Shown here one piece after another: positions 45,783-55,327 of a stretch of DNA of 64,000 bases. This stretch comes from Rhodanobacter thiooxydans. GTDB taxonomy: Bacteria > Pseudomonadota > Gammaproteobacteria > Xanthomonadales > Rhodanobacteraceae. How positions within the stretch are numbered: the stretch's first letter is position 1; each line of letters starts with the position of its first letter. Location of the stretch: contig NZ_CP088923.1 of the NCBI RefSeq assembly GCF_021545845.1, positions 3,720,001 through 3,784,000 on the forward strand, written 5' to 3'. The notes under the pieces were generated by a model. The model searched no databases and had not been told where the DNA came from. It saw only the letters and a list, made by a program, of their open reading frames with translations. The position numbers and the translations under genes were made by a program.

Positions 45783-46409
45783 ATGAAAAAGAATCTGATC
45801 GCCCTTGCCCTCGCCTCCGCCACGCTGTGCGCCCTGCCGGCCTTTGCTCAAGACACCACGCCGGTCGCCGGTGGCAACTTCCAGCCATCGCAGCCGATCG
45901 GCAGCGGCAACTGGTTCGTCAACGGCAGCGTCGGCCAGGCCCACATGCGCGTGGGCCCGTACGACGACCACCCGACCACCTACGCGCTCAATGGCGGCTA
46001 CCGCTGGAAGGTGGGCCAGGATCTGGGCCTCGGCGTGGAAGCCGGCTACAACGACCTGGGCAACTTCAGGTTGAAGAACGTGTTCAACAGCAACGACGTC
46101 AACCTGACCTCGCAGCGTCAGGCCCTGCGCGGCTGGACCGCGGGCGTCAACGGCAAGATCAACGTGTGGCAGGGCCTGTACGTCAGTGGCCGCACCGGCG
46201 TGTACGGCTGGCGGGGTCACGGCTACGCCAACCAGGACATCAACCGGCACAAGCTGGACAAGGTCGACTGGTACGCCGGCGTGGGTACCGGCTACGACTT
46301 CAGTGAGCACTTCGGCCTGGGCCTGTCGTACGACTACTACCGCGCGAACAAAGATCAGATCAAGTTGAGTTCCGATACGGCGTCGCTGACCGCGGAGTAC
46401 CGCTTTTGA
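45783..46409 (+). CDS. Outer-membrane beta-barrel protein (OmpW/Ail-like), paralogue 1
   Basis: 208 residues; signal peptide MKKNLIALALASATLCALPAFA. Alternating strands (NWFVNGSVGQAHMRVG, GGYRWKVGQDLGLGVEAGYND, GLYVSGRTGVYGWRG, DWYAGVGTGYDFSEHFGLG) and a C-terminal LTAEYRF with terminal Phe, the barrel-insertion signal. About eight strands. GAGGAG before the ATG. Over half identical to the next gene; a tandem duplication. Ligand or function unknown. Confidence 0.88.
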   Translation: MKKNLIALALASATLCALPAFAQDTTPVAGGNFQPSQPIGSGNWFVNGSVGQAHMRVGPYDDHPTTYALNGGYRWKVGQDLGLGVEAGYNDLGNFRLKNVFNSNDVNLTSQRQALRGWTAGVNGKINVWQGLYVSGRTGVYGWRGHGYANQDINRHKLDKVDWYAGVGTGYDFSEHFGLGLSYDYYRANKDQIKLSSDTASLTAEYRF

Positions 46410-46419
46410 GCCCGGCGCC

Positions 46420-46439
46420 GAATTAACTCGAGCTTAATA
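46420..46439. promoter_or_regulatory. Palindrome upstream of the second barrel gene
   Basis: GAATTAACTCGAGCTTAATA, a close copy of the element at 45631 and at almost the same distance (160 bases) from its ATG. Either a shared regulator site or a leftover of the duplication. Confidence 0.4.
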
Positions 46440-46579
46440 CTGAACTAATCGGTATTGAATCTTCCAGGGCACGACCCATCTAAGGAATCAGGTGTCGCCG
46501 GCCGAACGGACGGCGCACCGCCAGCAGCGGCCATTCCCCCTCAGGGCCGACTGCCACGACAACAAATTGGAGAAGCTCC

Positions 46580-47179
46580 ATGAAAACGAACAAGACCCTG
46601 CTTGCCCTCGCCTTCGCTTCCGCCGGCCTGCTGGCCGTTCCCGCCGTGTTCGCGCAAAGCGCGTCCACCGACAAGGGTGGCTGGTTCATCAACGGCAATG
46701 TCGGCCAGGCCTCGCTGAACCATGGCCCGTACGACGACAGCACCACCGGCTACGGCATCAACGGCGGCTACCGCTGGGCGCTGAACCCGTCGGTCGCGCT
46801 GGGCGCCGAGGTGGGCTACAACGACCTGGGCAACATCCACCCGAAGAACATCTTCAACAGCCAGCCGGTCGTCGACCGCGGCAAGTCGCAGTTGCACGGG
46901 TGGACCGCCGGCGTGAACGGCCACTTCAACGTCAGCCCGAACTGGTACGTCAGCGCGCGTACCGGCATCTACGGCTGGAAGGGCCACGGCCTCAGCAATG
47001 ACGCCAACCCGATCCGCAAGGGCCTGGACGACACCAGCTGGTACGCCGGTGCGGGCGTGGGCTACGACTTCAGCAACAACGTCAGTGTCGGCCTGAACTA
47101 CGACTACTACGACGCCAAGAAGGACCGCGTGAACCTGAGCACCGACATGGTCTCGGTCAGCGCGGAATACCGCTTCTGA
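46580..47179 (+). CDS. Outer-membrane beta-barrel protein (OmpW/Ail-like), paralogue 2
   Basis: 199 residues; signal peptide ending VPAVFA. Same strands as paralogue 1 (GWFINGNVGQASLNHGPYDD, GAEVGYNDLGNIHPKNIFNS, WYAGAGVGYDFSNN) and end VSAEYRF. GGAGAAG before the ATG. Ends in a strong terminator. It has its own upstream region, so it is probably transcribed separately as well. Confidence 0.88.
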   Translation: MKTNKTLLALAFASAGLLAVPAVFAQSASTDKGGWFINGNVGQASLNHGPYDDSTTGYGINGGYRWALNPSVALGAEVGYNDLGNIHPKNIFNSQPVVDRGKSQLHGWTAGVNGHFNVSPNWYVSARTGIYGWKGHGLSNDANPIRKGLDDTSWYAGAGVGYDFSNNVSVGLNYDYYDAKKDRVNLSTDMVSVSAEYRF

Positions 47180-47200
47180 GTCTCGATGTTTCATGCATCA

Positions 47201-47229
47201 AAAAAAGGGCGCCGCAAGGCGCCCTTTTT
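47201..47229 (+). terminator. Rho-independent terminator after the barrel genes
   Basis: GGGCGCC (47207-47213), GCAA, GGCGCCC (47218-47224), T5, with A6 on the left. Confidence 0.92.
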
Positions 47230-47232
47230 ACT

Positions 47233-47341
47233 GTAGGAGCCCGCTTGCGGGCGATGTTTTTGAAGCCGGGATGACCAGACCTTCGTCTGTTGAGAGCCGG
47301 AATTCGAAGAGCAGAAGCATCACCCGCAAGCGGGCTCCTAC
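47233..47341. repeat. GTAGGAGCCCGC REP pair, copy 3
   Basis: GTAGGAGCCCGCTTGCGGGC left, CACCCGCAAGCGGGCTCCTAC right, about 70 bases between. With the two terminators beside it, it fills the barrel-fba gap. Confidence 0.92.
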
Positions 47342-47370
47342 GGCTTCTGATCGGTTAGCCGATCACACGG

Positions 47371-47408
47371 AAAAAGAAACGGGCACCTCACGGTGCCCGT
47401 TTCTTTTC
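47371..47408. terminator. Bidirectional terminator before fba
   Basis: GAAACGGGCACC, loop TCAC, GGTGCCCGTTTC, flanked by A5 and followed by TTTT. Placed to end the leftward fba transcript; could stop rightward reading too. Confidence 0.88.
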
Positions 47409-47478
47409 TGAGCAGTGCAGCCATGGATGGCTGCCCGTTTGACTCTCGCGATCGTCGATAATCGCGGGAGCTAACCCC

Positions 47479-48483
47479 TCAGCCGTTCCACTGCCCCAGC
47501 GCAGCCAGGCCGTTGTCGCGGGCGCGGGCGTGCACGGTCTTCTGCGCTTCGGCGTAGTTCGCCTTCATATCCTTCGACCACAGCTTCAGCGCCGCCTGCT
47601 GCATGGCGCGACCGTAGGAGAACGACAGCGGCCACGGGTGCGGGCCGATCTGGTTCATCGCGTTGAGGTGCGCGGTGGACTGCTGGTCGGTCTGGCCGCC
47701 GGAGAGGAACACGATGCCCGGCAGTGAGGCCGGCACGGTGGACTTCAGCACGCGCACGGTGGCCTCGGCGACTTCCTCGACGTCGGCCTGCTCGTCGCAA
47801 TCCTTGCCCGGAATGACCATGCTGACCTTCAGGATGGTGCCTTCCAGCATCACGTTCTGCTCGTACAGCGCGTTGAACAGGCTGCGCAGCACGGCTTCAT
47901 GCACCTCGTAGCTGACCTCGATGCTGTGGTCGCCGTCCATGATCACCTCCGGCTCGACCATCGGCACCAGGCCGGCTTCCTGGCACAGTGCGGCGTAGCG
48001 GGCCAGCACGTGGCAATTCGCCTCGATCGCGGTGGAGCTGGGGTTTTCCTCGGAAATATTGATCACCGCGCGCCACTTGGCGAACTGGGCGCCCAGCTTC
48101 ACGTATTCCTGCAGGCGCTCGCGCAGGCCGTCGAGGCCTTCGGTGACCACATCGCCGGGGAAGCCGGCCAGCGGCTGCGGGCCCTTGTCGACCTTGATGC
48201 CGGGGATGATGCCGTTCTTCTTCATCACCTCGGTGAACGGCACGCCGTCGCGGGTCTTCTGGCGGATCGTCTCGTCGTACAGGATCGCGCCGGAGATGTG
48301 CTCGTTCAGGCCCGGCGTGGTCAGCAGCAGCTCGCGGTAGGCGCGGCGGTTTTCCTCGGTGTTCTCGATGCCGACCGCCTCGAAGCGCTTCCTGATGGTG
48401 TTGGTCGACTCGTCGATGGCGATGATGCCCTTGCCGGGCGCAACCATCGCCAGGGCGATGCTTTCGAGATCTTCAATACTCAT
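47479..48483 (-). CDS. fba: Fructose-bisphosphate aldolase, class I
   Basis: 334 residues from ATG 48483. Schiff-base (class I, metal-free) type: GKGIIAIDESTNTIRKRF, KWRAVINISEENPS, VPMVEPEVIMDGDHS, and the Schiff-base Lys in GTILKVSMVIPGK, then FLSGGQTDQQSTAHLNAMN. Splits fructose-1,6-bisphosphate in glycolysis and works backwards in gluconeogenesis. Neighbours pyk and gapA are also glycolytic. Confidence 0.95.
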   Translation of the reverse strand: MSIEDLESIALAMVAPGKGIIAIDESTNTIRKRFEAVGIENTEENRRAYRELLLTTPGLNEHISGAILYDETIRQKTRDGVPFTEVMKKNGIIPGIKVDKGPQPLAGFPGDVVTEGLDGLRERLQEYVKLGAQFAKWRAVINISEENPSSTAIEANCHVLARYAALCQEAGLVPMVEPEVIMDGDHSIEVSYEVHEAVLRSLFNALYEQNVMLEGTILKVSMVIPGKDCDEQADVEEVAEATVRVLKSTVPASLPGIVFLSGGQTDQQSTAHLNAMNQIGPHPWPLSFSYGRAMQQAALKLWSKDMKANYAEAQKTVHARARDNGLAALGQWNG

Positions 48484-48620
48484 GACGACTCCGTGGTGCA
48501 CGGGCATGCCCGCCCGCACAAGGTGGAAGCCGCCTCGGGGCCGAAGCGGCACGGTTCAAAACGGGGATTATAGGCCAGATGGCGTCCGCCAGCGCCAGCG
48601 CGCCGACGGACGGCCCCGGC

Positions 48621-49061
48621 TCAGGGGGCGTAGCCGGGCAGCTTGCACTGGTCGGTCAGCTGCTGGCGCTGGGCCGGGTCCTTCGGCGCGTTGAACGGCA
48701 CCACGTAATAGGTGGCGACCGGCTCGCCGATGCGGTTGGTCAGCGACGGACCGTAGCGGAAATTGGAGACCGCACTGCGCGCCGCCGGACCGAGGTCGCT
48801 TTTGGGCACCAGCTTGACCACCTGCACGTTCATCGGCACGCCATCCGAACCGATCGTATAGGTCACCGCCGCGCAGCTGGGCTGGTCCAGGTTGAGCCCG
48901 CTGTTGGGCACATCCATCTTCACCTGCGTGTTGAGCAGGATCCAGTAGCGATACAGCTCCTGCGGGTCGATCCGGCGCATCTGCGCCAGCGCCGGCGCGA
49001 CGAAGCCCAGCGCCAACGCCAGCAGCAGGCCCTGGCGAAGCAGGCGGGACACGGATGTCAT
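48621..49061 (-). CDS. Exported protein with TonB C-terminal-like domain
   Basis: 146 residues; signal peptide MTSVSRLLRQGLLLALALGF with APALA cleavage. The mature part CAAVTYTIGSDGVPMNVQVVKLVPKSDLGPAARSAVSNFRYGP resembles the TonB_C fold (variable part of energy-transducer proteins), but there is no membrane anchor or proline-rich linker. Possibly a stand-alone periplasmic partner. Lies between pyk and fba on their strand. Function unknown. Confidence 0.65.
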   Translation of the reverse strand: MTSVSRLLRQGLLLALALGFVAPALAQMRRIDPQELYRYWILLNTQVKMDVPNSGLNLDQPSCAAVTYTIGSDGVPMNVQVVKLVPKSDLGPAARSAVSNFRYGPSLTNRIGEPVATYYVVPFNAPKDPAQRQQLTDQCKLPGYAP

Positions 49062-49156
49062 GGCGTTCTCCTGGCCGGGGTGACGGCATGAAGTGTAGCG
49101 GCATTGCGGCCCGCCATCAGCCGGCGGCGGGCGGCCGGACAGCGGCGCGTCAGCCG

Positions 49157-50629
49157 TCACAGGTCGCGCAGGCTCTCGACCGTGCCGCCGGGACCGACCG
49201 CGAGCAGTTTCAGCGTGTTGGTGCCGCCGACGTGGCCGACGCGGTCGCCATAGGTGATCACCACGCTGTCGCCCTCGGCCAGCTTGCCCTGCTCGAACAG
49301 CAGCCGCACCGCGGCCCGGGTGGAGGCGGCCATGCTCCGCTTCTCGTCGTGATCGAACGCCACCGGCTGCACGTCGCGCAGCACCTGCATGCGCCGGCGC
49401 GCGGCGGCGGACGGCGACATGCCGTAGATCGGCACCGCGCTGCGGTAGCGCGACAGCCACTGCGCGGTGGCGCCGGACTCGGTCAGCGCCACGATCGCCC
49501 GCACGCCGAGCTGGCCGGCCAGCACCATCGCGGCCAGCGCGATCGCCTGGTCGGTGCGATTCATGTGGTGGCTGGCGCTGGCCAGATCCTCCTTCGGCTC
49601 GAACTGGCGCTCGGCGCCGAGGCAGATGCGCGCCATCGCCGCCACCGCCTTGTCCGGGTGCGCGCCGGCCGCGGTTTCCTCCGACAACATCACCGCGTCG
49701 GTGCCGTCGATCACCGCGTTGGCCACGTCCAGCACCTCGGCGCGGGTGGGGATCGGCGAGCGCACCATCGACTGCAGCATCTGCGTGGCGGTGATCACCG
49801 CGCGGTTGCGCTGCACCGATTCGCGGATGATCTTCTTCTGCAGGCCGGGCAGTTCGGCGTCGCCGATCTCCACGCCGAGGTCGCCGCGCGCCACCATCAC
49901 CACGTCGGAGGCGTCGATGATCTCGCCCAGCACCGGGATCGCGTCGGCGCGCTCGATCTTCGCCACCAGCGCCGCGTTGCCGCCGGCCTCGTGCAGCAGG
50001 CGGCGGGCCTGGTGCATGTCTTCGGCCGAACGCACGAACGACACCGCAAGGAAATCGGCGCCGATCTCGGCGGCCAGCCTGATGTCGGCCTTGTCCTTGT
50101 CCGACAGCGCCGTCACCGACAGCCCGCCGCCCTGCCGGTTGAGCCCCTTGCGGTTGGACAGTTTGCCGCCGATCAGCACCCTGGAGCGCACCTCGGCGCC
50201 GACCACTTCCTGCACGGTCAGCGCGATCAGCCCGTCGTCCAGCAGCAGCACGTCGCCGGCACGCACGTCGTGCGGCAGGCCGTAGTAGCTGACGCCGACG
50301 CGGGTCGCGTCGCCGGGCGGCGCGTCGGGGCGGCAATCCAGCACGAACGTGGCGCCTTCGTGCAGTTCCACCGGCCCGTTGGCGAAGGTCTCGATGCGGA
50401 TCTTCGGCCCCTGCAGGTCGGCCAGGATGCTCACTTCGCGCCCGGCGGCCACCGATGCCGCCCGCACCGCGTTGGCGCGGGCGCGGTGGTCGTCAGGCTG
50501 GCCGTGCGAGAGGTTCAGGCGGGCCACGTTGATGCCTTCGGCGATGATCTTCTCAAGCATGCCCGGCACGTCGGTGGCGGGGCCAAGGGTGGCGACGATC
50601 TTGGTGCGGCGCAGGGGATTCGGGTTCAT
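49157..50629 (-). CDS. pyk: Pyruvate kinase
   Basis: 490 residues. PEP plus ADP to pyruvate plus ATP. RRTKIVATLGPATD at the N-terminus, NLSHGQPDDH, catalytic Lys in VAKIERADA, metal Glu/Asp in MVARGDLGVEI and MLQSM, and VMLSEETAAGAHPDKAV. Start ATG 50629 gives MNPNPLRRTK. Confidence 0.96.
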   Translation of the reverse strand: MNPNPLRRTKIVATLGPATDVPGMLEKIIAEGINVARLNLSHGQPDDHRARANAVRAASVAAGREVSILADLQGPKIRIETFANGPVELHEGATFVLDCRPDAPPGDATRVGVSYYGLPHDVRAGDVLLLDDGLIALTVQEVVGAEVRSRVLIGGKLSNRKGLNRQGGGLSVTALSDKDKADIRLAAEIGADFLAVSFVRSAEDMHQARRLLHEAGGNAALVAKIERADAIPVLGEIIDASDVVMVARGDLGVEIGDAELPGLQKKIIRESVQRNRAVITATQMLQSMVRSPIPTRAEVLDVANAVIDGTDAVMLSEETAAGAHPDKAVAAMARICLGAERQFEPKEDLASASHHMNRTDQAIALAAMVLAGQLGVRAIVALTESGATAQWLSRYRSAVPIYGMSPSAAARRRMQVLRDVQPVAFDHDEKRSMAASTRAAVRLLFEQGKLAEGDSVVITYGDRVGHVGGTNTLKLLAVGPGGTVESLRDL

Positions 50630-50703
50630 GCGCCGAGGCTAGCAGATGCCGCGCGGCGCGCCATCATCTTGCATTCGTATGCAATACGCTGGCCGACCCT
50701 CGC

Positions 50704-51525
50704 TCATCGCGGCGTCAACGCCAGGTTGAGCACGGCGGCCAGCCGGCGCCCGCCGATGCGCAGCTGGTTTTCGGCCACCGGCAGCTCGGCGTCGACATAG
50801 GCCTGGCCGATCCTGTGGCCATCCGGATAGAAGCCGGGCGCAGCGGTGGCATGGCAGGATTCCCGCGCCCACGGCGCGTAGGGATCGTCCAGCGGCGCAA
50901 TCGGCGGCGGCAGCGGTGCCAGGCCCTCGGCGTCCAGCTTCGCTGCGTAAGCCTGCCAGCCCAGGCCGCGCGTCTCCAGCATGCCCGTGTCCCAGACCCT
51001 GTGCAGGTTGCTGCCCTTGCCCTCGAACTGCACCTGGTACCGGTTGCCGCCGAGGTCGTCGCGGTAGCCGGCATGCAGCGGCTGGTGGATGTCGCCCGCG
51101 AAATGCACCACGAACTTCAGGGCCTCCAGGCGCGCGGCGTCGCTTTGCGCCTTGTCGCCGAGGATCGCCACATAGCGCCTCAGCCCTGCCACGATGCATG
51201 CGCCATTGCGGCAGTCGCGCGGCGGCTCGTAGTCGCAACCCGGACCGCCACGGAAATTGACGTAGTGGAGCTTGCGCGTCTGCTGCCACAACGTGGCCTG
51301 CGCGGGATCATTCTGGATCTGGTCGGGCCAGCCGGCGACGTCGGCCAGTTGCGTGGTGTGCTCCGCCGCCAGCAGGCGTTCCAGCTCGGCCCCGGCGGCG
51401 GGGCCGAGGTGCCGCTGCGCCAGCTCGGCGACCACGCGGTGACCGAGCGGTCCCCAGGCGCGGGTTGCCGGCGCGACCACGAGCAGGATGGCCGCGAAGG
51501 CCAGCGAACAACGACGCAAAGACAT
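50704..51525 (-). CDS. Secreted S1/P1-type nuclease
   Basis: 273 residues from ATG 51525. Signal peptide to ATRA; the mature protein begins with Trp24 in WGPLGHR, whose amino group is a zinc ligand in this family, followed by His29. Other zinc ligands: ADVAGWPDQI, KLHYVNF, KFVVHFAGDIHQPLH and GGNRYQVQFEG...NLHRVWD. Degrades single-stranded DNA/RNA outside the cell, presumably for phosphate or nucleotides. Divergent from gapA. Confidence 0.92.
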   Translation of the reverse strand: MSLRRCSLAFAAILLVVAPATRAWGPLGHRVVAELAQRHLGPAAGAELERLLAAEHTTQLADVAGWPDQIQNDPAQATLWQQTRKLHYVNFRGGPGCDYEPPRDCRNGACIVAGLRRYVAILGDKAQSDAARLEALKFVVHFAGDIHQPLHAGYRDDLGGNRYQVQFEGKGSNLHRVWDTGMLETRGLGWQAYAAKLDAEGLAPLPPPIAPLDDPYAPWARESCHATAAPGFYPDGHRIGQAYVDAELPVAENQLRIGGRRLAAVLNLALTPR

Positions 51526-51616
51526 GATGGCCACCGGCCCAAAGGGCCGCAGTCTGCCACAGCGATAATCCGGCACGGGCCATCCGGGCGCATTCATTGT
51601 AAGATTCGGCGGTTGA

Positions 51617-52690
<1,074 letters not shown>

Positions 52691-52704
52691 GCCCCCGCGA
52701 CCGC

Positions 52705-52743
52705 CACACGGAGAGGCCGGGCAATGCCCGGCCTCTCCGTGTG
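52705..52743. terminator. Perfect 18-pair hairpin after gapA
   Basis: CACACGGAGAGGCCGGGC (52705-52722), loop AAT, exact complement 52726-52743. No T-run follows, so it may protect the 3' end or stop transcription poorly rather than act as a normal terminator. Confidence 0.7.
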
Positions 52744-52756
52744 TGACGCTCCCTGT

Positions 52757-52842
52757 GTAGGAGCCCGCTCGCGGGCGATGCTTTCGCTTTTGCGAATCCC
52801 GAATCCCGGACTTCAGAGCATCGCCCGCGAGCGGGCTCCTAC
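52757..52842. repeat. GTAGGAGCCCGC REP pair, copy 4
   Basis: GTAGGAGCCCGCTCGCGGGC left, GCCCGCGAGCGGGCTCCTAC right. Its right end overlaps the 3' end of the ferredoxin gene and supplies the stop codon. Confidence 0.92.
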
Positions 52843-53165
52843 GTGCGCTGCAACAGCGGCAGCTTGTTCGGCACGCCGTCCCACTTGTCGGCGTCTTCCA
52901 TCGACGGGATCTTGCTGGTCAGCACCGGCCACTCCTTCGACAGCTCGGCGTTGATCGAGAGGAAGACTTCCTGACCAGCCGGCACGTCGAGCTCGGGGAA
53001 GATCGCGCCGACCGGACACTCTTCCACGCACAGCGTGCAGTCGATACACTCATCGGGGTCGATCACCAGGAAGTTCGGACCTTCGTGGAAACAATCCACC
53101 GGGCACACCTCGACGCAGTCGGTGTGCTTGCAGTTGATGCAGTTTTCGGTGACGACGTGCGTCAT
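52839..53165 (-). CDS. fdxA: 7Fe-type ferredoxin ([3Fe-4S][4Fe-4S])
   Basis: 108 residues from ATG 53165. [20 protein letters not shown] with [13 protein letters not shown] and [18 protein letters not shown] give the cluster cysteines (Cys9, 12, 17, 21, 25, 40, 43, 46, 50). The C-terminal extension ([15 protein letters not shown]) is family-typical up to the last residues. The stop TAG is part of the REP element GTAGGAGC, so the native end may have been replaced. The FNR-type site at 53230 could also read this way, with a poorer -10. Confidence 0.93.
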   Translation of the reverse strand: MTHVVTENCINCKHTDCVEVCPVDCFHEGPNFLVIDPDECIDCTLCVEECPVGAIFPELDVPAGQEVFLSINAELSKEWPVLTSKIPSMEDADKWDGVPNKLPLLQRT

Positions 53166-53229
53166 CATGCCTCCTTCCGGCATGCGCCGGCGGTTGCCAA
53201 AGTGTCGAACGACGGCAGGTGCTGCAGCA

Positions 53230-53243
53230 ATGACCCAGATCAG
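53230..53243. promoter_or_regulatory. FNR/Anr-type site and -10 for azurin
   Basis: ATGAC-CCAG-ATCAG (reverse CTGAT-CTGG-GTCAT). A -10-like CAGAAT begins 22 bases later (53266-53271), which puts the dyad centre at about -41.5 and the start near 53278, with azurin ATG at 53309. Confidence 0.65.
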
Positions 53244-53308
53244 TGACCGCCGCGCGCCGCCATCGCAGAATCCACCCGCATCTCACCACTTCCCCAAGGA
53301 GCGACACC

Positions 53309-53755
53309 ATGCGCAAACTGATTGCCCTTGCCCTGCTCGGCCTGCTCTCCACCCCGCTGATGGCCGCCGAGTGCGCGACCACCGTCGAGGCCAGCGACGC
53401 CATGCAGTTCAACACCAAGACCATCACCGTGCCGAAGACCTGCAAGACCTTCAAGGTGACCCTGAAGCACACCGGCAAGCTGCCGATCGCCGCGATGGGC
53501 CACAACTGGGTGCTGTCGCACAGCGCCGACGAAACCGGCGTGATCGCCGACGGCATGAAGGCCGGCGCCGCCAACAGCTACGAGAAGCCGGGTGACGCGC
53601 GCATCGTCGCGCATACCAAGCTGATCGGCGGCGGCGAGTCCGACACCGCCACGATCAACGTGGCCAAACTCAAGGCCGGCGAGCAGTACGCCTTCTTCTG
53701 CACCTTCCCCGGCCACGCCGCGCTGATGAAGGGCAGCTTGAGCCTGGGCCAGTAA
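53309..53755 (+). CDS. azu: Azurin (type 1 copper electron carrier)
   Basis: 148 residues; signal peptide MRKLIALALLGLLSTPLMA. In mature numbering: His46 in GHNWVLS, Cys112, His117 and Met121 in FFCTFPGHAALM, and the Cys3-Cys26 disulfide. A periplasmic electron donor, commonly to nitrite reductase or peroxidase, fitting the nirK cluster 3 kb on. AAGGAG before the ATG. Preceded by an FNR-type promoter. Confidence 0.96.
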   Translation: MRKLIALALLGLLSTPLMAAECATTVEASDAMQFNTKTITVPKTCKTFKVTLKHTGKLPIAAMGHNWVLSHSADETGVIADGMKAGAANSYEKPGDARIVAHTKLIGGGESDTATINVAKLKAGEQYAFFCTFPGHAALMKGSLSLGQ

Positions 53756-53770
53756 GCTTCACGGACCAGC

Positions 53771-53805
53771 AACGCATCCGGCCGTCATGGCCGGGTGCGT
53801 TTTTT
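53771..53805 (+). terminator. Rho-independent terminator after azurin
   Basis: ACGCATCCGGCC, loop GTCAT, GGCCGGGTGCGT (one G-T pair), then T5. Confidence 0.92.
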
Positions 53806-53847
53806 GTTGGTGCCGGCTTCACAACTTGTTCCGCGCACGGATCCATC

Positions 53848-54267
53848 ATGTTCCGCATGAACCCGCAGTCGCCACTGGACGAACCAGCGCTCGCCCGACT
53901 GGTCGACCGTTTCTACGAGAAAGTCAGGCGCGACGCGCAGATCGGCCCGATCTTCAATGCCGCGGTGCACGACTGGGACGAACACAAGCACCTGCTGACC
54001 TCATTCTGGGCTTCGGTAGCGCTGCGCGCGGGCAGCTACCGCGGCAACCCGATGGGTGCGCACCGACCGCATCCGATCCGCGCCGAACATTTCGACCGCT
54101 GGCTGGCTCTGTGGCGCGAAACCACCGCCGAGGAGCTGGACGAGGCCGGCGCCGTGCAGATGCAGGAATACGCCGAGCGTATCGGCCGCAGCCTGAAGTA
54201 CGGGCTGGGCCTGCAGGCGCAGGCGCAACCGTTTGGCGTGCCGATCGTCGGCATCGGGCGACCGTAG
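53848..54267 (+). CDS. Group III truncated haemoglobin
   Basis: 139 residues. Short 2-on-2 globin: LVDRFYEKVRRDAQIGPIFNAAV at helices B-E, DEHKHLLTSFWASVALRAG, then HPIRAEHFDRWLALW with the likely proximal His region. Group III members may handle NO or peroxides; the denitrification neighbourhood fits NO protection. ATG 53848 (MFRMNPQ) or 53857. Convergent with tpx. Confidence 0.85.
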   Translation: MFRMNPQSPLDEPALARLVDRFYEKVRRDAQIGPIFNAAVHDWDEHKHLLTSFWASVALRAGSYRGNPMGAHRPHPIRAEHFDRWLALWRETTAEELDEAGAVQMQEYAERIGRSLKYGLGLQAQAQPFGVPIVGIGRP

Positions 54268-54275
54268 GAGCGCTG

Positions 54276-54776
54276 TCAGCCCAGCGCCTTCAGCGCCGCG
54301 TCGTAGTTCGGTTCGTGACCGATCTCGCTGACCAGTTCGGCGTGCAGCACCTTGTCGCGGCCGTCCAGCACCAGCACCGCGCGTGCGGCCAGCCCGGCCA
54401 GCGGGCCACTGGCGATCGCCACGCCATAGTCGTTGAGGAACTGGCGGCCGCGCATCAGCGACAGGTTGGTCACCCGCTCCAGCCCCTCGGTGCCGCAGAA
54501 GCGAGCCTGCGCGAACGGCAGGTCGGCCGAGATGCACAGCACCACGGTGTGGTCGAGCTTGGCAGCCAGTTCGTTGAAGCGGCGCACCGAGGCGGCGCAT
54601 ACGCTGGTGTCGACGCTGGGGAAGATGTTCAGCACCTTGCGCTTGCCGGCGTAGCCGGACAGCACCACGTCGGACAGGTCGGCGCCAACCAGGCTGAATG
54701 CCGGCGCGGTCGAACCCACCGCGGGAAACTGGCCGTCGACGCTGACCGGCTGACCCTTGAACGTGACCTGGGACAT
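54276..54776 (-). CDS. tpx: Thiol peroxidase (2-Cys peroxiredoxin)
   Basis: 166 residues. Peroxidatic Cys60 in [16 protein letters not shown], resolving Cys94 in ARFCGTEG, the Tpx spacing. Reduces H2O2 and alkyl peroxides. ATG 54776 or the adjacent 54779; GAGG is upstream. Follows the CopD-like gene by 26 bases, so probably shares its FNR-type promoter. Confidence 0.95.
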   Translation of the reverse strand: MSQVTFKGQPVSVDGQFPAVGSTAPAFSLVGADLSDVVLSGYAGKRKVLNIFPSVDTSVCAASVRRFNELAAKLDHTVVLCISADLPFAQARFCGTEGLERVTNLSLMRGRQFLNDYGVAIASGPLAGLAARAVLVLDGRDKVLHAELVSEIGHEPNYDAALKALG

Positions 54777-54802
54777 CATGCACCTCGTGTGTGGATGGAT
54801 GG

Positions 54803-55240
54803 CTACAAGTAGAACATGGTCTTGGCCAGGAAGACGATGCCCACCATCAGGCCCAGCACGATGCGATGGGTGTGCCGGAACCGGCACGCGTCCATCTTGC
54901 CGCTGCGCATCGCCCACATCGCGTTGACGAACACACCGAGCACGCCGAACGCCAGCAGCGTCTTCAGCAGCAACCAGTTGCCGAAACGGCTGCCCACGCA
55001 GGCCACGCCGTCGCAGCGGATGTCGAACAGCACGAGGCCGCTGGCGAACAGCAGCACCACGAACACCGGCATGAACCGGCGCACCCTTGCCATGATTGCC
55101 TGCTCGATGCGATGCAGGGTGGCCGCGTCGAAATGCCGGTGCAGCGACTCGACCACCAGCACCTCGAACGTCACCGCACCGACGAACACGATGGCGCACG
55201 CCAGGTGCACCAGCACGATCCACGGATACCACGCCGCCAT
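54803..55240 (-). CDS. CopD-like integral membrane protein
   Basis: 145 residues with four hydrophobic helices ([76 protein letters not shown]). Conserved His in the first, second-loop and last helices could bind haem or copper. Resembles short CopD-family/DUF proteins; name tentative. Promoter just upstream has an FNR-type site with CAGACT -10. Confidence 0.65.
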   Translation of the reverse strand: MAAWYPWIVLVHLACAIVFVGAVTFEVLVVESLHRHFDAATLHRIEQAIMARVRRFMPVFVVLLFASGLVLFDIRCDGVACVGSRFGNWLLLKTLLAFGVLGVFVNAMWAMRSGKMDACRFRHTHRIVLGLMVGIVFLAKTMFYL

Positions 55241-55294
55241 GCGGATTCTCCCGAAGCTCTCGTGCAAGTCTGCGCGCGGCTGGCAGCGGTCGCG

Positions 55295-55308
55295 CTGACC
55301 TGGATCAG
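55295..55308. promoter_or_regulatory. FNR/Anr-type site for the CopD-like/tpx genes
   Basis: CTGAC-CTGG-ATCAG. Reading leftward, CAGACT (55272-55267) begins after exactly 22 bases, predicting a start near 55260 and a 20-base leader to ATG 55240. Confidence 0.65.
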
Positions 55309-55327
55309 GCTGCGGGAGACGACCGCC

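Noticed and set aside
54762..54776. FNR-like GTGACCTGGGACAT at the start of tpx
   Set aside because: The right half is wrong and it is coding sequence for the tpx N-terminus.
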